DNA of 22,369 nucleotides, from positions 1-22,369 of the forward strand of contig JAEWAQ010000020.1 in NCBI GenBank assembly GCA_023391635.1, in the 5' to 3' direction. Both the position numbers and the translations under genes were made by a program. Shown piece by piece: positions 7,193-13,519 of the stretch (position 1 is the first letter of the stretch; every line of letters starts with the position of its first letter). The DNA comes from Bacillota bacterium. Its GTDB lineage: Bacteria; Bacillota; Bacilli; Paenibacillales; Paenibacillaceae. The notes under the pieces were generated by a model, which was given only the letters and a program-made list of their open reading frames with translations, made no database searches and was not told the origin of the DNA.

Positions 7193-7240
7193 TCGACTAG
7201 CAACGTAAATCGTTTCCAATTCTACAGTGAGGTGAATGTC

Positions 7241-7585
7241 GTGTACGACATGGTTGCGATGAAGAGCAGATTGGACGCCAGACAGCTCCTGCTGCTCGAA
7301 TCCGAAGTGAAGAGCCAAGGCAAGAACATGCTTCTCGCATACGTACTTTGGTATTTTCTTGGCATCTTCGGCGGACATCGATTCTACATGAAGAAGACGG
7401 GCTCCGCCGTCGCCATGCTCATTCTTTCCATTACCGTCATCGGAATGATCGCAACGTGGATCTGGTGGGTCGTCGACGCCTTCCTGCTGCACACCTGGGT
7501 CAAGGAGCATAACCGCGCATTGGAGTATCAGATTGTGAACGGCATGCTGTCACAGCAACAGCCGCCGATTCCGGGTACGTTCTAA
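7241..7585 (+). CDS. TM2 domain membrane protein
   Basis: The 114-aa protein has a TM2 domain: two hydrophobic helices (about residues 27-45 and 56-78) joined by the conserved GIFGGHRFYMKKTGSA turn, ending with WWVVDAFLLHTWVKEHN. TM2 proteins are small inner-membrane proteins of unclear role. Start choice: GTG at 7241 lies 5 bases after GAGGTGA; GTG 7232 overlaps that site and ATG 7250 is 14 bases away. The N-terminus (LDARQLLLLESEVKSQGK) parallels that of the next gene, which overlaps by one base in TAATG, so the two are translationally coupled and probably a tandem duplication. Confidence 0.85.
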   Translation: MYDMVAMKSRLDARQLLLLESEVKSQGKNMLLAYVLWYFLGIFGGHRFYMKKTGSAVAMLILSITVIGMIATWIWWVVDAFLLHTWVKEHNRALEYQIVNGMLSQQQPPIPGTF

Positions 7586-7986
7586 TGAAGACAAGAGCCG
7601 ATCTGACGATGGAGCAGTTGTTTCTGTTGCGCTCGGAGCTCGGCCATGTGGAGAAATCCGTCGTACTGGCATATGTGATGCTGCTGGGCGGCCACCTTGG
7701 CGCGCACCGGTTCTATATGCGCCGTTTTGCCGGCGGCATCGTGCAACTCGCCCTCTTCCTCGCCGCGCTGATTTCCTATTATATTTTCGTCTTCACGCTT
7801 GCCATCCACGACGACGAATGGACGGCGGGCGCGGGCATATCGCTCGCGATTGCCGGAATCGCAGGCCTCGCTTTGTTGATCTGGATCATCGTCGACGCCT
7901 GCGTCCTTCACCGCTGGGTGAAAGCCCATAACGACGAGAAGGAAGCGGAGATCATCGCGCAGATCGTGCGACAGAACCAAGGATAA
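7585..7986 (+). CDS. Second TM2-type membrane protein
   Basis: The 133-aa protein repeats the architecture of its upstream neighbour: an N-terminal helix (LTMEQLFLLRSELGHVEK), a TM2 core with GGHLGAHRFYMRRFAGG, two long hydrophobic segments and an end IVDACVLHRWVKAHN closely matching VVDAFLLHTWVKEHN of the first protein. The segment between the helices is longer, with an acidic AIHDDEWTAG loop. It starts at the A of the upstream TAA (TAATG) and is followed by a strong terminator 15 bases after its stop. The pair probably acts in the membrane as a hetero-oligomer (inference). Confidence 0.85.
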   Translation: MKTRADLTMEQLFLLRSELGHVEKSVVLAYVMLLGGHLGAHRFYMRRFAGGIVQLALFLAALISYYIFVFTLAIHDDEWTAGAGISLAIAGIAGLALLIWIIVDACVLHRWVKAHNDEKEAEIIAQIVRQNQG

Positions 7987-8001
7987 ATATCTCCGCTGCC
8001 G

Positions 8002-8044
8002 AAAAAGCGCAACCGAACGTTTAACCCGCTCGGGGCGCTTTTTT
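8002..8044 (+). terminator. Rho-independent terminator of the TM2 gene pair
   Basis: AAAAAGCGC (8002-8010) and GCGCTTTTT (8035-8043) pair perfectly, with an inner CCGA/TCGG helix. The right arm runs straight into a T-tract ending at 8044. Confidence 0.85.
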
Positions 8045-8123
8045 GATGTTAAAATTTGTCCAACATATGTCGATATTATGAATATGATGTCGAATGTATC
8101 CCCAGAGAGGAACTTGCGCCCCT

Positions 8124-9869
8124 ATGGCCTCTGTGTCTAAAGCCCTAACACTCCTGCTTGCGCTTTTCCTGTTTTTATCACTTCAGACCGCCAATGCGGA
8201 GGATCGCTCGTTCCAAATCGAAGAGGTGAATATTCACGCCGTTATCGACACTGACGGCAGCATGCACGTTACTGAAACGGATACCTACGAATTCAACGGG
8301 GTTTTTAACGGGATTCTCGTCGATCTCGATACGTCGGGCTCGGACGGGATCGTGGATTTTCAGCCTTACGAAGTTTCGGATCAAGAATACATACCGCTCG
8401 AATATGAAGAGATAATCGACGGAAACAGCATTCAGTATAAAATCTATAGCGCGTCCGAGGACGAAACTAAGGTTTTCGAATTCACTTATTCGCTCATGAA
8501 CGTCGTTCAAGTCTATGAGGACACCGCCGAATTGTATTGGAAGTTTTTCGACGATAGGAACGAGAACACGTTAGGAACGGTTCAGATCGACGTCGAATTT
8601 CCGGACGGAGCGGAGCAAGAGGTGATCAAGGCGTTCGGCCATGGACCGCTGGAAGGCGTCATCGAACGACTGGATGAGAGCATCGTACGGTTTCAAATGA
8701 GTCCGTTACCCGCCTACAAGATGTTTGAAGTAAGGCTCCTGTTTCCCGATTCCTATGTCCCTGACAGCATGAAGATCAACTCCGAACCGATGCTCGAACA
8801 GATCTTGGAGGAAGAAGAGAATTGGACATATCCGAATGACGACGATTTCATGACCATCGTATTTATCATCTTTTTCGCATTATTGCTCGTTCACCTGCTT
8901 GTCGGGGCTCTTATCTATAACAAATTCGGCAAGCCGTACAAGCCTGACTGGAAACACAAGTATTATCGCGAGCTTCCCGGCGACGTATCGCCAGCCGTCG
9001 TGAGTTATTTAATGAAGCGCCACAATGATACGGGCGACTTGATGGCCACCTTGCTCGATCTTGTGCGGAAGAAGTACGTCTCCATGCAAGTCGTCAAGTC
9101 GCCTGACCCCAAAGAGGAAGACGATTATTCGTTCCAATTGAAGAATACGAATAAGGACGGTCTGCTCCTCCCTCACGAAAGGATGCTAATCAATTGGTTC
9201 TTCGGAAAAACGGGACGTTCGGGCAAGGTGTCTCTGTCGATTATTCGCGAGCAGGCCGAGAATAAGAAGAGTGCCGAGGCTTTCTACGATAAATGGACGA
9301 AGTGGCAAGAAGAGGTCATGGACTCCGTCAACCGCCTGAACTATTTCGAAGAACGTCCGAAAAATAAAAAGATTTACGCTTGGTTTGTCATCGTCGTTGT
9401 GCTTCAGGCGTTAGGAATTGGGTGGCTCACTGGAGGAAGTCTTCTCTTTCTTTACCCGCTGCCCCTGCTCCTCTTCCGAATGAGAAGCGAGGAGTTTCGA
9501 ACCCAAAGCGGCCAGACCGAATATGCCAAATGGAAATCATTCAAACGCTTCATGCGCGATTATTCCCGGATGGCGTCGCGCGAACCGTTAGCCGTTCACT
9601 TGTGGGAGCACTATTTCGTATACGCTATTCCGCTCGGCGTGGCGAAGAAGATGGAAGCGATCGGCCGTATCCATATGCCTGGCATGAACCAAGAGGACTC
9701 CGTGCTTGCAGATACGATTTACTATATGCAGTTGGACCATTGGACATCCTCATTCGATAAGATGATTTCCGAGGGCAGTCCTGCCGGCTCCTCCTCTGGA
9801 GACTCCGGAGGCTCCTTCTCTTCCGGCGGAGGTGGCGGTGGAGGCGGAGGCGGCCGCGGCGCTTTCTAG
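8124..9869 (+). CDS. DUF2207 membrane protein with signal peptide and poly-Gly tail
   Basis: The 581-aa protein matches the DUF2207 architecture. It has a signal peptide (ALTLLLALFLFLSLQTANA, cleavage near ANA), an extracytoplasmic beta-rich domain (about 25-235: FQIEEVNIHAVIDTDGSMHVTETDTY), a transmembrane helix (TIVFIIFFALLLVHLLVGALI), a cytoplasmic region (DVSPAVVSYLM..DLMATLLDLVRKKYV), two more hydrophobic segments around 420-450, and a tail of Ser/Gly ending GGGGGGGGRGAF. I start at ATG 8124, where the signal peptide begins, preceded by AGAGAGG at a long 13-base spacing; an in-frame ATG at 8094 would add 10 residues. LemA lies downstream, a pairing seen in many bacteria, suggesting a common cell-envelope role that is not understood. 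Confidence 0.88.
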   Translation: MASVSKALTLLLALFLFLSLQTANAEDRSFQIEEVNIHAVIDTDGSMHVTETDTYEFNGVFNGILVDLDTSGSDGIVDFQPYEVSDQEYIPLEYEEIIDGNSIQYKIYSASEDETKVFEFTYSLMNVVQVYEDTAELYWKFFDDRNENTLGTVQIDVEFPDGAEQEVIKAFGHGPLEGVIERLDESIVRFQMSPLPAYKMFEVRLLFPDSYVPDSMKINSEPMLEQILEEEENWTYPNDDDFMTIVFIIFFALLLVHLLVGALIYNKFGKPYKPDWKHKYYRELPGDVSPAVVSYLMKRHNDTGDLMATLLDLVRKKYVSMQVVKSPDPKEEDDYSFQLKNTNKDGLLLPHERMLINWFFGKTGRSGKVSLSIIREQAENKKSAEAFYDKWTKWQEEVMDSVNRLNYFEERPKNKKIYAWFVIVVVLQALGIGWLTGGSLLFLYPLPLLLFRMRSEEFRTQSGQTEYAKWKSFKRFMRDYSRMASREPLAVHLWEHYFVYAIPLGVAKKMEAIGRIHMPGMNQEDSVLADTIYYMQLDHWTSSFDKMISEGSPAGSSSGDSGGSFSSGGGGGGGGGGRGAF

Positions 9870-9920
9870 TAGAACAATCCCAAAATAACATTAATATTCT
9901 TGCCCGCAGTTATGACATAA

Positions 9921-10067
9921 CCCGGCTACAGCATCCCAGCTACAGCGCATGTCGGCTCTAACCGGGTAAAACCCGGCTACAGCATCCGAGCTACAGCGCA
10001 TGTTGGCTCTAACCGGGCAAGACCCGGCTACAGCATCTCAGCCACAGCGCATGTTGGCTCTAACCCC
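9921..10067. repeat. Three tandem copies of a 51-bp repeat
   Basis: Copies begin with CCCGGCTACAGCATC at 9921, 9972 and 10023, an exact 51-bp period. The copies differ at a few positions, and the third is cut short (TAACCCC instead of TAACCGGG). Within each, GCTACAGC (or GCCACAGC) occurs twice 14 bases apart, and the ends CCCGG...CCGGG are complementary, so each unit can fold into an imperfect hairpin. The array sits in the 409-bp gap between the DUF2207 gene and lemA, 51 bases after the DUF2207 stop. A frame passes through the copies but has no ribosome binding site. Confidence 0.9.
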
Positions 10068-10263
10068 TTTTCGCCATAATGGAGGGCAGATTGTAACGTT
10101 TCCTCTTAAATCCAAAAGGTTGCCGAAGGGAAGGAAATTTAGTGGAAGGGTTTCCCTCTATTTCATGAATTCTTGGACGGAAAGTTCATGCCGGGATGCC
10201 GCGACGGTGAAATTCGGAAAATGGTCTTCCAAGCAACATCGGTCCAGAACTCAACCAAATAAT
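10068..10263. other. Remainder of the DUF2207-lemA intergenic region
   Basis: I see no gene and no clear promoter here. Features are a GGGTTTCCC mini-palindrome near 10147-10155 and purine-rich runs (AAGGGAAGGAAATT). The tail leads into AAGGAGG at 10264-10270, the lemA ribosome binding site. It may hold the lemA promoter or part of a dispersed intergenic element. Confidence 0.4.
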
Positions 10264-10278
10264 AAGGAGGCAACAAAC

Positions 10279-10827
10279 ATGGAAATTTACATTGGCCTTG
10301 CTGTCGTATTAATCCTGCTCTTGTGGATCGCGTTCACGTACAACCGGCTCATCCTGCTGCGCAACCGGGTTCGCAACAATTGGTCGCAAGTAGATGTCGT
10401 GATCAAAAACCGTTTCGATCTGATTCCCAATTTGGTCGAGACGGTATCGGGATACACCTCGTATGAGAGAGATACGCTTCAACAGATGACGGAGCTCAGA
10501 ACCAAATATGCGGCAGCCGGGTCCATCGATGAGAAAGCGGCGGCCAGCGGCCAAATGTCCGGCATGCTCAGTCGGGTGATGGCCGTAGCGGAAAATTATC
10601 CGGACTTGAAGGCGAGCGAGAATTTCCTTTATCTCAAGGAGCAACTGAGCGAAATTGAAGATAAAATCCGTTATGCGAGACAGTTCTACAATGACACTGT
10701 GGAAGCTCTCAATACGGCCGTCGCAAGCTTCCCGGCTAATCTGATCGCCGGTAGATTCGGCTTTCACGAAGAAAAGTTCTTCGAAATCGACGAGGCGGAG
10801 AAAGCGATTCCTCAGGTCAAGTTTTAA
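10279..10827 (+). CDS. lemA: LemA family protein
   Basis: The 182-aa protein begins MEIYIGLAVVLILLLWIAF, a single N-terminal membrane helix, followed by the conserved LemA segment YNRLILLRNRVRNNWSQVDV then IKNRFDLIPNLVETVSGY and a long helical bundle ending FFEIDEAEKAIPQVKF. LemA proteins are membrane-anchored coiled-coil proteins of unsettled function, often next to DUF2207 or TPM-domain proteins as here. The ATG at 10279 follows AAGGAGG by 8 bases. A longer in-frame reading from 10000 runs through the 51-bp repeats, has no ribosome binding site and is rejected. A strong terminator follows. Confidence 0.93.
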   Translation: MEIYIGLAVVLILLLWIAFTYNRLILLRNRVRNNWSQVDVVIKNRFDLIPNLVETVSGYTSYERDTLQQMTELRTKYAAAGSIDEKAAASGQMSGMLSRVMAVAENYPDLKASENFLYLKEQLSEIEDKIRYARQFYNDTVEALNTAVASFPANLIAGRFGFHEEKFFEIDEAEKAIPQVKF

Positions 10828-10828
10828 T

Positions 10829-10877
10829 AATGAAGGCGGACCGCTGCTTCATCAAGCACGGTCCGCCTTCATTTTCT
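10829..10877 (+). terminator. Rho-independent terminator of lemA
   Basis: AATGAAGGCGGACC (10829-10842) and GGTCCGCCTTCATT (10860-10873) pair perfectly over 14 bases with a 17-base loop, followed by a T-rich run. It starts one base after the lemA TAA. Its symmetry may also allow it to stop leftward prfC transcripts. Confidence 0.85.
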
Positions 10878-10880
10878 CTC

Positions 10881-10965
10881 CGTTATTCTATTCGCTCAGA
10901 ACCACATTCTCCCGCTATCCCATTCGCTCAGAAACGCGCTTTTACGCAATCCCCTTCGCTCAGGG
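10881..10965. repeat. Three 32-bp-period repeats ending in the prfC stop codon
   Basis: Related 21-mers occur at 10881-10901, 10913-10933 and 10945-10965, exactly 32 bases apart, all sharing TTCGCTCAG with a preceding CG(T/C/A)-AT segment. The third copy contains the stop codon and last codons of prfC on the minus strand. The copies are degraded outside the core. This may be an old tandem duplication of the prfC 3' end. Confidence 0.7.
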
Positions 10966-12546
10966 AGCCGTCTCCAGGAACTTCACGTCCGGCATCCGCT
11001 CCATCGCGGTGCGCATCGCGTACTCGTTCTCGAACAGTGCCACGTCGTTGTCGTTCTTGTCCTTGACCATCGTGGAATTGATGCGGAACTTCGAAGCGTC
11101 CACCTTGCTGCCAGCAATCCACCGAGCAAACTGGAACGGGGTGCGGTGCAGAAGGATGTCGACGCCGTACTCGTTCTTCATCCGGTATTCGAACACTTCG
11201 AACTGCAGCTGCCCGACGACGCCGAGATACGTATCCTCGAATGGCCCGATCGAACGGAACACCTGCACCATGCCTTCCTCGGTCAACTGATCGAGCCCTT
11301 TAAGATACTGCTTCTGCTTGAGCGCGTTCTTGATCGACACCTTGGCGAAAATCTCGGGCGAGAACGTCGGCAGCTCGTCGAACGTGATGCTGCTCCCTTC
11401 GCTCAGCGAATCGCCGATGCGGAAGATGCCCGGGTCGAACAAGCCGATAATGTCGCCCGGGTACGCGATATCGACGATATCGCGGTCCTGCGCCAGAAAT
11501 TGCTGCGGCTGCGACAGCTTGATCTCCTTGCCCGCCCGGACGTGACGCACGGACATGCCGCGCTCGAACTTGCCCGAGCAAATGCGCAGGAAGGCGAGGC
11601 GGTCGCGGTGGGCGGGGTTCATGTTGGCCTGGATTTTGAAAATGTAGCCGGAAAACTTCTCGCTATCCGGTTCCACCTGTCCATCAGTGCTGCGACGAGA
11701 AGTCGGCGCTGGTGCGAGCTGCAGGAAATTTTCGAGAAACGTCTGCACACCGAAATTGTTCACGGCGCTGCCGAAGAACACCGGCGTCAGTTCACCCGCT
11801 TTGACCTTCTCGTAATCGAACGGATCGCCGGCTACGTCCAGCAGCTCCAGGTCGGAGGCAAGCTGGTCGGCCAAGTGGTCGCCCGCCATCTCGCGGATGA
11901 CGGGGTCTTGATAATCCGCGACTTTGCGGACTTCGATCTTCGAATGATCGGCCCCCTGGAACAGCTCGACCTGGTTCTTCATCCGGTCGTACACTCCGCA
12001 CAGCTCGCGTCCCATCCCGATCGGCCAGTTCATCGGCACGGAGCGGATACCGAGCACACGCTCGATCTCCTCGAGCAGGTCCAGCGGATTCTGGCCCTCA
12101 CGGTCCAGCTTGTTAATGAAGGTGAAGATCGGAATGCCGCGCCGCGCGCACACTTGGAACAGCTTGATCGTCTGCGCTTCTACGCCTTTGGCGACGTCGA
12201 TCAGCATGACCGCGCTGTCCGCGGCCGTCAGCGTACGGTACGTGTCCTCGCTGAAGTCCTGGTGGCCGGGCGTGTCGAGGATGTTCACCTGACGGCCGTC
12301 ATACTGGAACTGCATGACGGACGAAGTGACGGAGATGCCCCGCTGCTTCTCGATTTCCATCCAGTCGCTCGTCGCATGGCGCGCGGCTTTACGCGCTTTG
12401 ACGGAACCGGCGGTATGGATCGCGCCTCCGAACAGCAACAATTTCTCCGTTAACGTGGTTTTCCCCGCGTCGGGGTGGGATATGATCGCGAACGTACGGC
12501 GTCTGGCGACTTCCTGCCGCAGCTCCTCGCGTTTGGATTGACTCAT
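10960..12546 (-). CDS. prfC: Peptide chain release factor 3 (RF3)
   Basis: The 528-aa translational GTPase has the length of E. coli RF3 (529 aa). It shows the P-loop SHPDAGKTTLTEKLLLFGGAI, the RF3-type segment ARHATSDWMEIEKQRGISVTS, DTPGHQDFSEDTYRTLTAAD (G3), FINKLDRE (G4) and FFGSAVNNFG (G5), followed by the beta-barrel domain II and the RF3-specific C-terminal domain (FQFARWIAG, LFENEYAMRTAMERMPDVKF). RF3 recycles RF1/RF2 from the ribosome after peptide release. The ATG at 12546 is preceded by AAGGGA at a long spacing of about 14 bases. It has its own promoter (12589-12597) and lies convergent with lemA. Confidence 0.97.
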   Translation of the reverse strand: MSQSKREELRQEVARRRTFAIISHPDAGKTTLTEKLLLFGGAIHTAGSVKARKAARHATSDWMEIEKQRGISVTSSVMQFQYDGRQVNILDTPGHQDFSEDTYRTLTAADSAVMLIDVAKGVEAQTIKLFQVCARRGIPIFTFINKLDREGQNPLDLLEEIERVLGIRSVPMNWPIGMGRELCGVYDRMKNQVELFQGADHSKIEVRKVADYQDPVIREMAGDHLADQLASDLELLDVAGDPFDYEKVKAGELTPVFFGSAVNNFGVQTFLENFLQLAPAPTSRRSTDGQVEPDSEKFSGYIFKIQANMNPAHRDRLAFLRICSGKFERGMSVRHVRAGKEIKLSQPQQFLAQDRDIVDIAYPGDIIGLFDPGIFRIGDSLSEGSSITFDELPTFSPEIFAKVSIKNALKQKQYLKGLDQLTEEGMVQVFRSIGPFEDTYLGVVGQLQFEVFEYRMKNEYGVDILLHRTPFQFARWIAGSKVDASKFRINSTMVKDKNDNDVALFENEYAMRTAMERMPDVKFLETAP

Positions 12547-12588
12547 CGGCTCATGAATTCCCTTCTCCAGTGACGAATGACGAAATTC

Positions 12589-12597
12589 ATTATATCA
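12589..12597 (-). promoter_or_regulatory. Extended -10 promoter of prfC
   Basis: On the minus strand TGATATAAT (12589-12597) is a perfect TATAAT preceded by TGN. The -35 region is poor (TGATGG at 17 bases), as expected for an extended -10 promoter. It gives a leader of about 35 bases before the prfC ATG. Confidence 0.55.
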
Positions 12598-12667
12598 TAT
12601 CGGAGCAAGGTCCATCACGCATAACATTAGCCGATCAGGCGATCAGGCGCAAATGATGCGGACAGCG

Positions 12668-13330
12668 TCAAATTGGCGGAGTTGGCAGGACTATCGGGTC
12701 AACGACCAGACCTGCTCCGTTCGGACCCGGAGCCTTCGCATCGCCGAACCTCGCCCGCAGCGAATCGCGGGTATGCACGAGCATGACCGGCACGAGCTGC
12801 TCCCGACGCTTGCCGATGCGCTTGCCTCCGTCAGGATGCATGACGGACAGCAGCATGCGCAAATACAGCTTCGTCAGGAAGCGAAACACCCGCGAATGCA
12901 CTTCGTGCTGCTCGAAGCCGAGCCCATGCGTAAGTCCCCGATGCAGCAGCGTCACGCCGATCAGCGCTTTCACGCGCGACAGCTGCGGATGAAACGCCAT
13001 CGCACAGCTGATTTGCTGCATGGCATCGCCGGCTTGTCTGGCGACCATCAGTGCCGCCCGATCCGTGCCCCGCGCACGCAGCAGTTCCAACACCTTCACA
13101 TTGTCCAGATGCAATTCGCCTATCCAGTCTCCCGCACGAATGCAGGTGCCATCCTCGCAAGCGATCGGAGCGCCATGATATTTATGAACCATGACCGTGC
13201 AAATCCCGAACTTCTGCGCATACACGCTGCGCCACCGCGACAGCAGCCCGAACCCCCGCTCCCACTGCATCCACACCGGCCGAATGACCGTCTTGCGCAC
13301 CGTTCCCAACACGCCAGCCATGCTCGCCAT
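12668..13330 (-). CDS. YkoP-family protein of unknown function
   Basis: The 220-aa protein resembles the Bacillus YkoP family. After a short basic N-terminus (GTVRKTVIRPVWMQWERGFG) come the segment VMVHKYHGAPIACEDGTCIRAGDWIGELHLDNVKVLELL, then KALIGVTLLHRGLTHGLGF and FLTKLYLRMLLSVMHPDGGKRI, all of which recur in that family. The family has no established activity. There is no signal peptide or clear membrane span, although the YLRMLL helix is amphipathic. The ATG at 13330 has GAGGAG 8 bases upstream. The last 25 residues (Pro/Gly/Ala-rich) extend beyond the usual family length. prfC follows after 121 bases with its own promoter. Confidence 0.75.
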   Translation of the reverse strand: MASMAGVLGTVRKTVIRPVWMQWERGFGLLSRWRSVYAQKFGICTVMVHKYHGAPIACEDGTCIRAGDWIGELHLDNVKVLELLRARGTDRAALMVARQAGDAMQQISCAMAFHPQLSRVKALIGVTLLHRGLTHGLGFEQHEVHSRVFRFLTKLYLRMLLSVMHPDGGKRIGKRREQLVPVMLVHTRDSLRARFGDAKAPGPNGAGLVVDPIVLPTPPI

Positions 13331-13414
13331 CTTTTCATCTCCTCATTATTCCACGATCAACTCGTTGCAGTTTGACTCTTCGTACTCTCATTGTAGAGCC
13401 GTTGCACGACGAAA

Positions 13415-13436
13415 GCCCCCATCGCAGGATGAGGGC
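13415..13436 (-). terminator. Hairpin ending the leftward sugar operon
   Basis: On the minus strand GCCCTCATC and GATGGGGGC pair over nine positions with one wobble and a 4-base loop, followed by only TTTCG. It lies about 85 bases past the stop at 13520. The weak T-run makes termination efficiency uncertain. Confidence 0.45.
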
Positions 13437-13519
13437 CTTCGGTAGACTTAAGTCGGGTACTGTCAGCTAGAGTTGCTCGACCAAACTTTCAGAGCGCCTG
13501 GCGTGCTTACTCCATTCAT

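Noticed and set aside
7130..7200. Short rightward ORF of about 19-23 codons between phnM and the TM2 gene
   Set aside because: AGGAGG lies upstream but at poor spacing from either possible start, and the peptide overlaps the predicted TM2 promoter.
9921..10067. Possible CRISPR array
   Set aside because: The whole 51-bp unit is repeated, with no unique spacers between short repeats, and no cas genes are nearby.
10000..10278. In-frame extension of lemA through the 51-bp repeats
   Set aside because: There is no ribosome binding site at the upstream ATG, while AAGGAGG sits 8 bases before the ATG at 10279, where the normal LemA N-terminus begins.
11146..12453. Rightward open frame of 435 codons opposite prfC
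   Set aside because: It is antisense to the clearly identified RF3 gene.
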